This document shows, piece after piece, positions 1-8,204 of a DNA stretch of 64,000 nt (position 1 is the stretch's first letter; every line of letters starts with the position of its first letter). Location: NCBI RefSeq assembly GCF_001429765.1, contig NZ_LMJB01000001.1, forward strand, positions 666,346-730,345, read 5' to 3'. This stretch comes from Flavobacterium sp. Root901 (GTDB lineage: Bacteria; Bacteroidota; Bacteroidia; Flavobacteriales; Flavobacteriaceae). Both the position numbers and the translations under genes were made by a program. The notes below the pieces were generated by a model. It was not told where the DNA came from, searched no databases, and worked only from the letters and a program-made list of their open reading frames with translations.

Positions 1-53
1 TTGGAATTTGGAATTTAAAAATATTGAAATTTTAACAAAACGGTATAAACAAA

Positions 54-77
54 AAAAGTCCTCAAAAGAGGACTTTT
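54..77 (-). terminator. Terminator of rpsT
   Basis: A 12-bp perfect inverted repeat (AAAAGTCCTC / GAGGACTTTT core) ends in a T run on the minus strand, about 25 bases after the rpsT stop. It is symmetrical and could also act on plus-strand transcripts. Confidence 0.8.
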
Positions 78-101
78 ATATATTTCGTAAATTGTAGTTA
101 A

Positions 102-353
102 TTACAATTTAGCAACGTGTTTTGTTAATTTAGACTTCAAATTAGAAGCTTTGTTATCATGAATGATATTCTTTTTAGCTAACTTATCAATCATAGAGAT
201 TACAGTTGATAATTTTGCAGCCGCATCAGCTTTATCAGTAGCTATTCTTAATGCTTTAATAGCATTACGAGTAGTTTTATGCTGGTATCTGTTAAGAACT
301 CTTCTTTTTTCGTTACTTCTGATTCTTTTTAATGCTGACTTATGATTTGCCAT
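102..353 (-). CDS. rpsT: 30S ribosomal protein S20
   Basis: Small basic protein of 83 residues that binds 16S rRNA early in assembly of the 30S subunit body. The N-terminus MANHKSALKRIRSNEKRR is the S20 hallmark, followed by Lys/Arg-rich helices and a conserved NIIHDNKASNLKSKL stretch near the C-terminus. The length matches the family (about 83-88 aa). It is a single gene with its own terminator at 54-77, and two tRNA-Glu genes lie upstream on the same strand. A 60-residue plus-strand reading frame over it (163-345) is an antisense shadow. Confidence 0.97.
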   Translation of the reverse strand: MANHKSALKRIRSNEKRRVLNRYQHKTTRNAIKALRIATDKADAAAKLSTVISMIDKLAKKNIIHDNKASNLKSKLTKHVAKL

Positions 354-504
354 TTCTTTTAATTTTAGATGTAATAATTATTATAAATACTAGTTAAAAA
401 AGAAAAACCTCCCACAATTGTTAAAAAACACTCACTTTGGTTTTAACTAATAAAATAAAAACCGAGACACCAATTTTTATTTTATAAAACTTATTTACAA
501 CTTG

Positions 505-576
505 TAGTCCGTAGGGGAATCGAACCCCTGTTACCAGGATGAAAACCTGGCGTCCTAACCCCTAGACGAACGGACC
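505..576 (-). tRNA. tRNA-Glu (anticodon TTC), copy 1
   Basis: A 72-nt cloverleaf is readable on the minus strand. The acceptor stem is GGTCCGT/ACGGACT, the D-arm starts GTCTAGGGG, and the anticodon stem is CCAGG/CCTGG with loop TTTTCAT, giving TTC (Glu). The T-arm is AGGGG-TTCGATT-CCCCT. No CCA is encoded. A second, slightly different Glu gene lies 43 nt upstream. Confidence 0.95.
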
Positions 577-619
577 TAATTCTCCTAAGTTGGAAATTTT
601 CAATATGTAATATAACTTG

Positions 620-691
620 TAGTCCGTGGGGGAATCGAACCCCCCTTACCAGGATGAAAACCTGGCGTCCTAACCGATAGACGAACGGACC
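620..691 (-). tRNA. tRNA-Glu (anticodon TTC), copy 2
   Basis: A 72-nt cloverleaf with the same acceptor and anticodon arms as the copy at 505-576. The D-loop differs (ATCGGTTAGG rather than AGGGGTTAGG) and the T-stem is GGGGG/CCCCC rather than AGGGG/CCCCT. The anticodon is TTC. The two genes are probably cotranscribed, since only 43 nt separate them. Confidence 0.95.
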
Positions 692-769
692 GTGCTTCTC
701 TAATGCGGATGCAAAGATACATCTATTTTTTAGTTGCACAATAGTTGAGTCAAAAAAAAATTATTTTTT

Positions 770-2248
770 TTAATATGCCTTAGCAAAAAGCACTCTTTTA
801 GACGAAGGATTCCCAGTAAACACACAGGTTCCCGCTTCTTCAACAGCATCCAAAGGAATGCATCGAATTGTTGCTTTTGTCAAATCTTTTATCTTTTCTT
901 CGGTAGCTGCAGTGCCGTCCCAATGAGCCGAAATAAATCCGCCTTTGCCTTCTAAAACTTGTTTAAATTCCTCAAAATTATTTACTTCCGTAATATGAGT
1001 ATTTCGATAGTTTAATGCTTTATCAAATAAATCTGTCTGAATTTGTTCTAACAGATCATTTACATGTTCTACTATTTTTTCAGCCGAAACAACTTCTTTT
1101 GATAAATTATCACGTCTTGCAACCTCAAAAGTTCCGTTTTCTAAATCCTTTGGTCCAACTGCAATTCTAACAGGAACTCCTTTCAATTCCCATTCAGCAA
1201 ATTTGAATCCCGGTTTTTGAGTTGTTCTGTCATCATATTTAACTGAGATCTTAAGTTTTCTCAATTTAGCAGTAAGTTCGTTTACAGCTTCTGTAATCTG
1301 AGCCAGCTGTTCATCTGTTTTATGAATTGGTACAATTACCACTTGTATTGGAGCTAAATTTGGAGGCAGTACTAATCCCTGATCGTCAGAATGTGTCATA
1401 ATTAACGCTCCCATCAAACGGGTAGAAACTCCCCATGAAGTTCCCCAAACATGTTCTTGTTTTCCTTCTGCGTTAGCAAACTTTACATCAAAAGCTTTTG
1501 CAAAATTCTGGCCTAAAAAATGCGAAGTCCCTGCCTGTAATGCTTTTCCATCCTGCATCAGTGCTTCGATACAATAGGTTTCATCTGCTCCTGCAAAACG
1601 CTCACTTTCTGTTTTAAATCCTTTTACTACAGGGATTGCCATAAAATTTTCAGCAAAATCAGCATAGACATTCATCATTTTTTCAGACTCTTCAATCGCC
1701 TCTTCCTTCGTAGCATGAGCCGTATGCCCTTCCTGCCATAAAAATTCTGCTGTTCTCAAAAATAAACGCGTACGCATTTCCCAACGCACCACATTAGCCC
1801 ATTGATTAATAAGCAAAGGTAAATCTCTATAAGACTGCACCCATCCTTTATAAGTAGACCATATAATGGCCTCGCTAGTTGGACGAACAATCAGCTCCTC
1901 TTCTAATTTTGCATTTGGATCAACCATTAATTTTCCAGGTCTGTCCTCATCATTTTTTAACCTGTAATGCGTTACAACCGCACATTCTTTTGCAAATCCT
2001 TCTGCATTTTTCTCCTCAGCCTCAAACATGCTCTTAGGAACAAACAAAGGAAAATAAGCATTTTGATGTCCTGTTTCTTTAAACATTCTATCTAACTCTG
2101 CCTGCATTTTTTCCCAAATTGCATATCCGTACGGTTTGATTACCATACACCCTCTAACTCCTGAATTTTCAGCTAAATCTGCTTTGACAACCAGTTCATT
2201 ATACCATTTCGAATAATCTTCTGATCGTGTAGTAAGGTTCTTACTCAT
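770..2248 (-). CDS. proS: Prolyl-tRNA synthetase, short eukaryote/archaeal-type
   Basis: Class II aminoacyl-tRNA synthetase that charges tRNA-Pro in the cytoplasm. At 492 aa it matches the short ProS type without the editing INS domain. The class II core includes RPTSE at residues 122-126, the motif 2 segment around [20 protein letters not shown] (about 156-175) and a motif 3 segment containing [12 protein letters not shown] (about 285-297). A C-terminal anticodon-binding domain and the extra zinc-like tail ending KRVLFAKAY follow. It stands alone, with tRNA-Glu genes downstream on the same strand and a divergent lipoprotein gene upstream. Confidence 0.97.
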   Translation of the reverse strand: MSKNLTTRSEDYSKWYNELVVKADLAENSGVRGCMVIKPYGYAIWEKMQAELDRMFKETGHQNAYFPLFVPKSMFEAEEKNAEGFAKECAVVTHYRLKNDEDRPGKLMVDPNAKLEEELIVRPTSEAIIWSTYKGWVQSYRDLPLLINQWANVVRWEMRTRLFLRTAEFLWQEGHTAHATKEEAIEESEKMMNVYADFAENFMAIPVVKGFKTESERFAGADETYCIEALMQDGKALQAGTSHFLGQNFAKAFDVKFANAEGKQEHVWGTSWGVSTRLMGALIMTHSDDQGLVLPPNLAPIQVVIVPIHKTDEQLAQITEAVNELTAKLRKLKISVKYDDRTTQKPGFKFAEWELKGVPVRIAVGPKDLENGTFEVARRDNLSKEVVSAEKIVEHVNDLLEQIQTDLFDKALNYRNTHITEVNNFEEFKQVLEGKGGFISAHWDGTAATEEKIKDLTKATIRCIPLDAVEEAGTCVFTGNPSSKRVLFAKAY

Positions 2249-2311
2249 ATTATATAGTTTGGCACAAATTTTGTTTTAATAATTTTAACTAAATAGTTTG
2301 ACAAAACTAAC

Positions 2312-2319
2312 TATTTTTG
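2312..2319 (+). promoter_or_regulatory. Candidate -7 box (TATTTTTG)
   Basis: Matches the Bacteroidota -7 consensus TAnnTTTG and lies 31 bases before the ATG of the lipoprotein gene at 2350. A TTTG lies upstream at 2297-2300, but the 11-nt spacing is shorter than usual, so the -33 box is uncertain. Confidence 0.35.
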
Positions 2320-2349
2320 TAATGTGCAACAATAAAAAACACCACAGAT

Positions 2350-3330
2350 ATGAAAACTAATAATACTCTCCGCCAAAACTCAAGTCATTTTTACTTAATT
2401 GGATTACTGAGTTTTCTGTTAGCATCTTGTGGCTCTTACCAAAATACATCTTATCAGGATAATGATGGTGTATATGGTAACTCTACCAACAGATACGCGC
2501 AAACAAATACCACAAACACCAATAATCAATATAAAGATTACTTTAGATCACTTCAGGATGATAATCAGCCTACTGAAATTTTTACAGACGTAGACAATTA
2601 TGGCAATTATGCTGAATCTGACAGTACACAAACAGCAGCTGTAGCTTCTTACCCGGCTTGGGGAAGCAGCAATTCAGATGTTTCTGTAAATGTTTATTCT
2701 AATCCAGCCTGGTCATTCGGATTCGGATGGGGATATCCTTATTACGGATACGGATATGGATGGGGATATGGCGGATATTGGGGCGGCTACTGGGGTTATC
2801 CCGGATACGCTTGGGGATATCCTGCTTACTGGGGTCCAGGATGGGGATATCCCGGATATTGGGGAGGAAGTTACTATAGAAACTACTCTTACAGCTATGG
2901 AAGAAGAGGATCTGCTGCTTACTACGGAGGCAGAAATTATGCTTCTAACCGAAATTTCGTTAATAGCAGAAACTACTCTAACCGAGGAAGCTATACAACA
3001 AACAGAAACTATACTAACAGATCAAACGGCTATTCTGATTACAGAAGAAGCTCTTCTATAAATGGAAGAACTTACAATTCTAATCCAACTTTTAGCAACA
3101 GAAGAAGCTATTCTCAAGGTCAAAACAACAGCTACGATTATTCTAACAGAAGATCAAGCTCAACACCGACCAACAGAAGTTACAACAATAACAACAGCAG
3201 TTCATCACGAACTTACTCTCCTAGCCCATCCCGTTCATATAACAGCGGCGGCGGTGGAAGCATGAGATCGTCTGGCGGCGGTGGCGGTGGCGGAAGATCA
3301 TACGGAGGCGGTGGCGGCGGAAGAAGGTAA
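2350..3330 (+). CDS. Gly/Tyr/Asn-rich lipoprotein of unknown function
   Basis: I do not recognise a named domain. The protein has 326 residues and begins with a lipoprotein signal (LLASC, Cys27), so it is probably anchored in an envelope membrane. Residues about 28-110 are Asn/Thr/Ser-rich. Residues about 115-180 are an aromatic-glycine segment with repeated WGYP, YWGG and GYG units. The C-terminal half is Ser/Arg/Asn/Tyr-rich and ends in two polyglycine tracts with Arg. The composition suggests a disordered or self-associating surface protein. The beta-barrel gene at 3379 follows after 48 bases and may be cotranscribed. Long reading frames in other frames here (such as 2690-3061) come from the repetitive composition. 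Confidence 0.85.
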   Translation: MKTNNTLRQNSSHFYLIGLLSFLLASCGSYQNTSYQDNDGVYGNSTNRYAQTNTTNTNNQYKDYFRSLQDDNQPTEIFTDVDNYGNYAESDSTQTAAVASYPAWGSSNSDVSVNVYSNPAWSFGFGWGYPYYGYGYGWGYGGYWGGYWGYPGYAWGYPAYWGPGWGYPGYWGGSYYRNYSYSYGRRGSAAYYGGRNYASNRNFVNSRNYSNRGSYTTNRNYTNRSNGYSDYRRSSSINGRTYNSNPTFSNRRSYSQGQNNSYDYSNRRSSSTPTNRSYNNNNSSSSRTYSPSPSRSYNSGGGGSMRSSGGGGGGGRSYGGGGGGRR

Positions 3331-3378
3331 CAATTTCCTTCTTTTGCACATCTAATTACACATTAAAAACTTACCCAA

Positions 3379-4887
3379 ATGAAAAAAATACTTTTCCTTT
3401 TAATTACAGGACTGACTGTCAGCGTCTCACACTCTCAGGAAATTTCAGATGCTGTTCGTTATTCGCAAGACAACCTGACCGGAACTGCACGATTTAGAGC
3501 AATGAGCGGTGCATTTGGAGCTGTAGGCGGCGATTTATCTGCCATGTCTGTCAATCCGGCCGGATCTGCAATTTTTAACAATAATCAGGCTGGAATAACT
3601 TTGAGTAATCAAAACTTGGTTAATAGTTCAAAATATTTCAACAATAATCAAACTCAGGACAAAGACAATTCTTTTATCCTGAATCAGGCTGGCGGTGTTT
3701 TTGTTTTTAAAGACAGAAATCCAAATAATGGATGGAATAAAATTGCTATTGGAGCAAGCTATGAGAATACAAACAATTTTAATAACAATACTTTTTCAGC
3801 CGGATGGAATCCAACAAATTCTATAGCTAATTATTTCTTAGCATACGCTAATGGAATTGCTTTAGGAGACATTACCAACATTCCTTACAGAGATCAATTT
3901 TATGATGAGCAGCAAGCAAATTTTGGATATTACGGCTTCCTGATAAACCCGGTGAATCCTAACAACAATGATAATACTCAATACACCTCTAATGTACCGG
4001 CCGGAGGAAATTATTATCAGGAAAATAATGTTTACGAACGAGGCTACAACAGCAAAGTGAGTTTTAACATTGCAACATCATATAATGATCGCATTTACTT
4101 TGGAGCAAACTTAAATGTACATGTGACAGACTACAGAAGATCAAGCAGCTTTTACGAATACAATAATAATCCGTTAACTGGTACGCCAACTATTTCGGAT
4201 GCAACATTCAACAATGAATTATACACTTATGGAAATGGATTTTCTTTTCAATTAGGTGCTATAGCGAAAGTTACAGAAGAGCTTAGACTTGGTCTGGCTT
4301 ATGAATCAAATACATGGTATGAACTTTACGATGAAGTTTCACAAAGTCTTTCATCCACAAGACAAGCTATTGGCGGACCAGAACTTTACAAAACCGTAAA
4401 CTATAATCTGGTAAACGTCTATGATCCTTATACTTTACAAACTCCAGGAAAGTTTACTTTCAGCGGAGCTTATATATTTGGCAAATCAGGTTTAATTAGT
4501 ATCGATTATTCCATCAAAGATTACAGCAATACAAAATTCAAACCTACTAGTGATTCAGGCTTTAGAGGTGTAAACACCCGAATCAATGATCAATTAACAA
4601 AAAATGGAGAATTAAGAGTTGGTGCTGAATATAAAATAAAACAATTGAGCCTGCGCGGCGGATATCGTTTTGAAGGAAGTCCTTATAAAAATGGAACTAC
4701 TATTGGAGACACAAATAGTTTTTCAGGAGGTTTGGGATATAATTTTGGAGGAACAAAATTAGATTTGGCTTATTCTTATTTAGAAAGAAAATCAAACCAG
4801 CCATTTTTTAGTCAAGGTTTTACCGATGGAGCAAACATTACTTCAAAATTGAATAATGTTACTTTGTCTTTATTATTTGAATTGTAA
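3379..4887 (+). CDS. Outer membrane beta-barrel protein, OmpP1/FadL-like
   Basis: A 502-residue outer membrane protein with an N-terminal signal peptide (about residues 1-19, ending VSHSQ). The segment RFRAMSGAFGAVGGDLSAMS followed by VNPAGSA is typical of the FadL/TodX-like barrels of Bacteroidota, often labelled 'hemin receptor'. The rest is alternating aromatic and polar beta strands, ending in the strand NVTLSLLFEL with a hydrophobic C-terminal residue. FadL proteins take up hydrophobic compounds, but the substrate here cannot be read from sequence. It follows the Gly-rich lipoprotein gene and is closed by a weak hairpin at 4916-4944. Confidence 0.85.
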   Translation: MKKILFLLITGLTVSVSHSQEISDAVRYSQDNLTGTARFRAMSGAFGAVGGDLSAMSVNPAGSAIFNNNQAGITLSNQNLVNSSKYFNNNQTQDKDNSFILNQAGGVFVFKDRNPNNGWNKIAIGASYENTNNFNNNTFSAGWNPTNSIANYFLAYANGIALGDITNIPYRDQFYDEQQANFGYYGFLINPVNPNNNDNTQYTSNVPAGGNYYQENNVYERGYNSKVSFNIATSYNDRIYFGANLNVHVTDYRRSSSFYEYNNNPLTGTPTISDATFNNELYTYGNGFSFQLGAIAKVTEELRLGLAYESNTWYELYDEVSQSLSSTRQAIGGPELYKTVNYNLVNVYDPYTLQTPGKFTFSGAYIFGKSGLISIDYSIKDYSNTKFKPTSDSGFRGVNTRINDQLTKNGELRVGAEYKIKQLSLRGGYRFEGSPYKNGTTIGDTNSFSGGLGYNFGGTKLDLAYSYLERKSNQPFFSQGFTDGANITSKLNNVTLSLLFEL

Positions 4888-4915
4888 TTAAGAATAAATA
4901 GATGAATGGAAATTT

Positions 4916-4944
4916 CCGTCAGGTTTTACTTGGCGGATTTTTTT
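4916..4944 (+). terminator. Probable terminator after the FadL-like gene
   Basis: A 6-bp stem CCGTCA/TGGCGG (one G-U pair) with a 9-nt loop is followed at once by ATTTTTTTT. Confidence 0.6.
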
Positions 4945-5022
4945 TGATCTGAAATTGCCGGAAACTCTTCATAAAAAACAGCTAAAAGAAAAGGAAACAA
5001 GCGGTGTTTGAATAAAAAAGTG

Positions 5023-5030
5023 TAATTTTG
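5023..5030 (+). promoter_or_regulatory. Candidate -7 box of rimO (TAATTTTG)
   Basis: An exact match to TAnnTTTG, 19 bases before the rimO ATG. A TTTG at 5007-5010 lies closer than the usual -33 spacing, so only the -7 element is proposed. Confidence 0.4.
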
Positions 5031-5049
5031 CACTCCAATTTATAAAAGT

Positions 5050-6360
5050 ATGAGAACCAAGTCTTTAAAAAAGAACAAAATTAACGTAATCACTCTTGGG
5101 TGTTCAAAAAATGTATATGATAGTGAAGTACTTATGGGTCAGCTTCGTGCAAACGGAAAAGAAGTAACTCATGAAGCAACAAAGGACGAAGGAAACATTA
5201 TTGTAATTAACACTTGTGGATTTATTGATAATGCGAAAGCAGAATCTGTAAATATGATTTTGGAATATGCAGATAAAAAAGACAAAGGATTAGTTGACAA
5301 AGTTTTCGTAACCGGATGTTTATCTGAACGTTACAGACCTGATTTAGAAAAAGAAATACCAAACGTTGACCAATATTTTGGCACAACCGAATTACCTCAG
5401 CTTTTAAAAGCTCTTGGAGCCGATTATAAACATGAATTATTAGGTGAAAGACTAACTACTACTCCTAAAAATTATGCTTATTTAAAAATTGCTGAAGGAT
5501 GCGACAGACCTTGCAGTTTCTGTGCGATTCCGTTAATGCGTGGTTCTCACGTTTCGCAGCCAATTGAAAAGTTAGTTAAAGAAGCACAAGGCTTAGCTAA
5601 AAATGGCGTTAAGGAATTAATATTAATCGCTCAGGACTTAACGTATTACGGTTTAGATCTTTATAAAAAGAGAAATCTGGCAGAATTATTAGAAGCTTTA
5701 GCAGCAGTTGAAGGAATCGAATGGATTCGCCTTCATTATGCATATCCAACGGGTTTCCCAATGGATGTTCTGGAATTAATGAAACGCGAACCTAAAATTT
5801 GTAATTATATTGATATCCCGCTGCAGCATATTTCAGATTCTATTTTGAAATCAATGCGCCGTGGTACAACTCAGGCTAAAACAACACAGTTATTAAAGGA
5901 TTTTCGTGCTGCGGTTCCGGGAATGGCAATCAGAACTACTCTAATTGTTGGGTATCCTGGTGAGACACAGGAAGATTTTGAAATTTTGAAGGATTTTGTT
6001 CAGGAAATGAAATTTGACAGAATGGGATGTTTCGCCTATTCTCATGAAGAAAATACACATGCTTATTTACTTGAAGATAATGTTCCGGATGATGTTAAAC
6101 AAGCAAGAGCTAATGAAATCATGGAATTACAATCTCAGATTTCATGGGATTTGAATCAGGAAAAAATTGGAAAAGTATTCAGATGTATTATTGACAGAAA
6201 AGAAGGAGCACATTTTGTGGGAAGAACAGAGTTTGATAGTCCGGATGTTGATAATGAAGTTTTAATTGACGCTTCTAAACATTATGTAAAAACTGGTGAA
6301 TTTGTTAATATCAAGATAATTGAAGCTACAGAATTTGATTTATACGGAGAACCTGCTTAA
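5050..6360 (+). CDS. rimO: Ribosomal protein S12 methylthiotransferase
   Basis: Radical SAM enzyme that adds a methylthio group to the conserved aspartate of ribosomal protein S12, using two Fe-S clusters. The 436 residues show three domains. The N-terminal UPF0004 domain has Cys ligands in LGCSKN, NTCGF and TGCLS (about residues 18, 56 and 90). The radical SAM core has CDRPCSFC (about 151-158), then a TRAM-like C-terminal segment. The sequence LGCSKNVYDSEVLMG is the RimO rather than MiaB signature. The length is normal for the family. A putative envelope gene follows after 39 bases. Confidence 0.96.
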   Translation: MRTKSLKKNKINVITLGCSKNVYDSEVLMGQLRANGKEVTHEATKDEGNIIVINTCGFIDNAKAESVNMILEYADKKDKGLVDKVFVTGCLSERYRPDLEKEIPNVDQYFGTTELPQLLKALGADYKHELLGERLTTTPKNYAYLKIAEGCDRPCSFCAIPLMRGSHVSQPIEKLVKEAQGLAKNGVKELILIAQDLTYYGLDLYKKRNLAELLEALAAVEGIEWIRLHYAYPTGFPMDVLELMKREPKICNYIDIPLQHISDSILKSMRRGTTQAKTTQLLKDFRAAVPGMAIRTTLIVGYPGETQEDFEILKDFVQEMKFDRMGCFAYSHEENTHAYLLEDNVPDDVKQARANEIMELQSQISWDLNQEKIGKVFRCIIDRKEGAHFVGRTEFDSPDVDNEVLIDASKHYVKTGEFVNIKIIEATEFDLYGEPA

Positions 6361-6399
6361 ATTTACCGGGAACAATCGTTAACTTACACAAAACAACTT

Positions 6400-6951
6400 A
6401 TGAAAGCTACTCAAAACTTAATAATTTTAGTTTTTACGTTATTCTGTTTCAACTTTGCTTCGGCTCAGTACGGAAATGGATATGGTAATGGTTACGGCAA
6501 CGGGTATGGCGGAGGTTACGGAAGAGGCGGCGGAATGGGTATGGACAGAAGTATGATGAGCGGCCCGCAGCAAAATACCAGTAAACCTAAAGAAATTCCG
6601 GTTGAAGAAACGGCTGCAAAAATAGTTGAGCAAATGAAACCGGCAGTTAATCTTGATGAACTTCAGGCAATTGCTATAACAAATGTTTTTGCTGATGGTT
6701 TAAGAGAACAAGGAATCCTTATAAAAAATGAAAGCAGCAGTCAGGACGAAAAAATGGAGCAGTTAAAAGCTTTAAAAGAAAGCATGACAAAAAAAATCAC
6801 TGCTTTTTTAAATCCTGATCAGATAGAAAAGTATAATAACTTCATGGCTGATTTTAAAGAGATTAAAAAAACAAAGTCAAAAAAGAAAAAAGATAAAGAT
6901 TCAAAAGATACTAAAGAAGAAGAAAAAACAACTGAAAAAATTCAGGAATAA
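6400..6951 (+). CDS. Secreted Gly/Tyr-rich protein with Lys-rich tail
   Basis: No named family recognised. The 183 residues begin with a signal peptide (about 1-22, ending FASAQ). Next come a GNGY/GGGYG repeat tract (about 23-46), a helical central segment (about 65-150) and a strongly charged tail of Lys, Asp and Glu. The motif around ITAFLNPDQIEKYNNFMADF resembles the LTxxQ-like helices of Spy/CpxP-type periplasmic proteins in Bacteroidota, but this is only a resemblance. It sits between rimO and an amidase on the same strand, with gaps of 39 and 30 bases, so one transcript is possible. Confidence 0.8.
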   Translation: MKATQNLIILVFTLFCFNFASAQYGNGYGNGYGNGYGGGYGRGGGMGMDRSMMSGPQQNTSKPKEIPVEETAAKIVEQMKPAVNLDELQAIAITNVFADGLREQGILIKNESSSQDEKMEQLKALKESMTKKITAFLNPDQIEKYNNFMADFKEIKKTKSKKKKDKDSKDTKEEEKTTEKIQE

Positions 6952-6981
6952 TTGTTCTAATTCTCACAAATGTAATTAACC

Positions 6982-7887
6982 ATGGTAAAAAAACATTTTT
7001 GTTATTTGATTTTAGCAATTATTATTACTTCTTGCTCAACAAATCCTTATAAGCATACTGAAAAAGCTTATGACCAACAGTTGAAAACTTTAGAAAATCA
7101 AATTACAAGTAAGGAAGCACAGACAATTCCGCCTATAAGTCCTTTGATTATTGATACTACTTATGCTTCGCAGCTGGGAATCATAAAAGATACTTTATCA
7201 AAAACGGGTTCAACAGCTTTATTAAATGGTATTAGTACAGAATGGATTGGTACCGTAAATTTCAATTTAAGAAAACCTAGTTTTATTATTATTCATCATA
7301 CTGCTCAGGATTCTCTGCAGCAGACAATAAACACTTTTACTAAAACAAAAACTCAGGTAAGTTCACATTATATAATTTCTGAAAATGGGAAAGTTGTTCA
7401 AATGCTTAATGATTATTTAAGAGCATGGCACGCCGGAGCATCAACTTGGGGAAAAAATACCGATTTGAACTCGTCATCTATAGGAATTGAACTTGACAAT
7501 AATGGTTTTAAACCTTTTACAGAAGCTCAAATAAGCAGTTTAGTAGCTTTATTGACTAAACTAAAAAAGGATTACAATATTCCGACTCAGAACATTTTAG
7601 GCCATGCCGATATTGCTCCGGGAAGAAAACAGGATCCAAGTGCTTTGTTTCCGTGGAAAACTTTAGCTGAAAAAGGTTTCGGAATCTGGCCTGATGAAGT
7701 TTTAGAAGAAGCGCCGTTTGATTTTAAAATTGAACCTGCACTTCGGATTATTGGTTACAACACAAAAAATCTTTCAGCAGCAATTCAGGCCTTTAAATTA
7801 CATTATATTCAAACTGATGCCACTGCTACCTTGGACAGAAAAACAATTGATACTATTTATTCTATATACAAAAAACAACTTCAATAG
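6982..7887 (+). CDS. N-acetylmuramoyl-L-alanine amidase, lipoprotein (Amidase_2)
   Basis: Predicted zinc amidase that cuts the bond between N-acetylmuramic acid and L-alanine in peptidoglycan or its fragments. The 301 residues start with a lipoprotein signal (IITSC, Cys18). The catalytic domain is AmpD-like: FIIIHHTAQD supplies the first zinc His, AWHAGAS the substrate-side histidine, and GHADIAPGRKQDP the second zinc His plus the Lys and Asp typical of the family. The C-terminal helical part (about 230-301) is outside the catalytic core. A strong terminator follows at 7902-7942. Confidence 0.92.
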   Translation: MVKKHFCYLILAIIITSCSTNPYKHTEKAYDQQLKTLENQITSKEAQTIPPISPLIIDTTYASQLGIIKDTLSKTGSTALLNGISTEWIGTVNFNLRKPSFIIIHHTAQDSLQQTINTFTKTKTQVSSHYIISENGKVVQMLNDYLRAWHAGASTWGKNTDLNSSSIGIELDNNGFKPFTEAQISSLVALLTKLKKDYNIPTQNILGHADIAPGRKQDPSALFPWKTLAEKGFGIWPDEVLEEAPFDFKIEPALRIIGYNTKNLSAAIQAFKLHYIQTDATATLDRKTIDTIYSIYKKQLQ

Positions 7888-7901
7888 TATTTCACAAAAA
7901 C

Positions 7902-7942
7902 AAAAAACCGCATTTCTAATATATTTAGAAATGCGGTTTTTT
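7902..7942. terminator. Terminator after the amidase gene
   Basis: A long AT-flanked stem (AACCGCATTTCTAA with its complement TTTAGAAATGCGGTT) ends in a T run on plus and an A run on the other side. It can work in both directions. Confidence 0.85.
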
Positions 7943-7954
7943 TGTTTTTTGTAA

Positions 7955-8135
7955 GGTTATAAGTTATGAATTAAGAGTTATGAGTTGTTGCAAATGCTGT
8001 CTAACACACATCACTTATGCTTCTAAATTTTATATTAAACAATTTACTTAACTCCCAAAAACTCATAAACCATACATCATATTTCATCACTCACAATTGA
8101 TAATCCATAATCCATAACTCACAAATCATACTAAA
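7955..8135. repeat. Degenerate ATAACTCAT-type repeats between genes
   Basis: Most of the 317-base gap between 7887 and 8205 holds low-complexity copies of a motif near ATAACTCATAA. On the left (7957-7990) it reads as GAGTTATGAGTTG. On the right (about 8045-8130) it reads as AACTCATAA, CCATAATCCATAACTCAC and so on. The two arms are therefore partly inverted. No reading frame or promoter is evident in it. Confidence 0.5.
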
Positions 8136-8141
8136 TAAAAA

Positions 8142-8173
8142 AGCTGCCAAAACATTAGTATGTTTCGACAGCT
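8142..8173 (-). terminator. Terminator of the porin-like gene
   Basis: AGCTGCCAAAACA pairs with TGTTTCGACAGCT (two mismatches) around a short loop. On the minus strand the hairpin is followed by TTTTTTATTT. Confidence 0.75.
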
Positions 8174-8204
8174 CCAAAAAAAAAAAAAATATCAATCTTT
8201 ATCT

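Noticed and set aside
491-739. An 82-codon open frame on the minus strand
   Set aside because: It runs through both tRNA-Glu genes, which have clear cloverleaf structure; the frame is chance.
2690-3265. Two long open frames (123 and 67 codons) in another plus-strand frame
   Set aside because: They lie in the low-complexity Gly/Tyr/Asn-coding DNA of the lipoprotein gene, have repetitive Ile/Thr/Glu composition and no start context.
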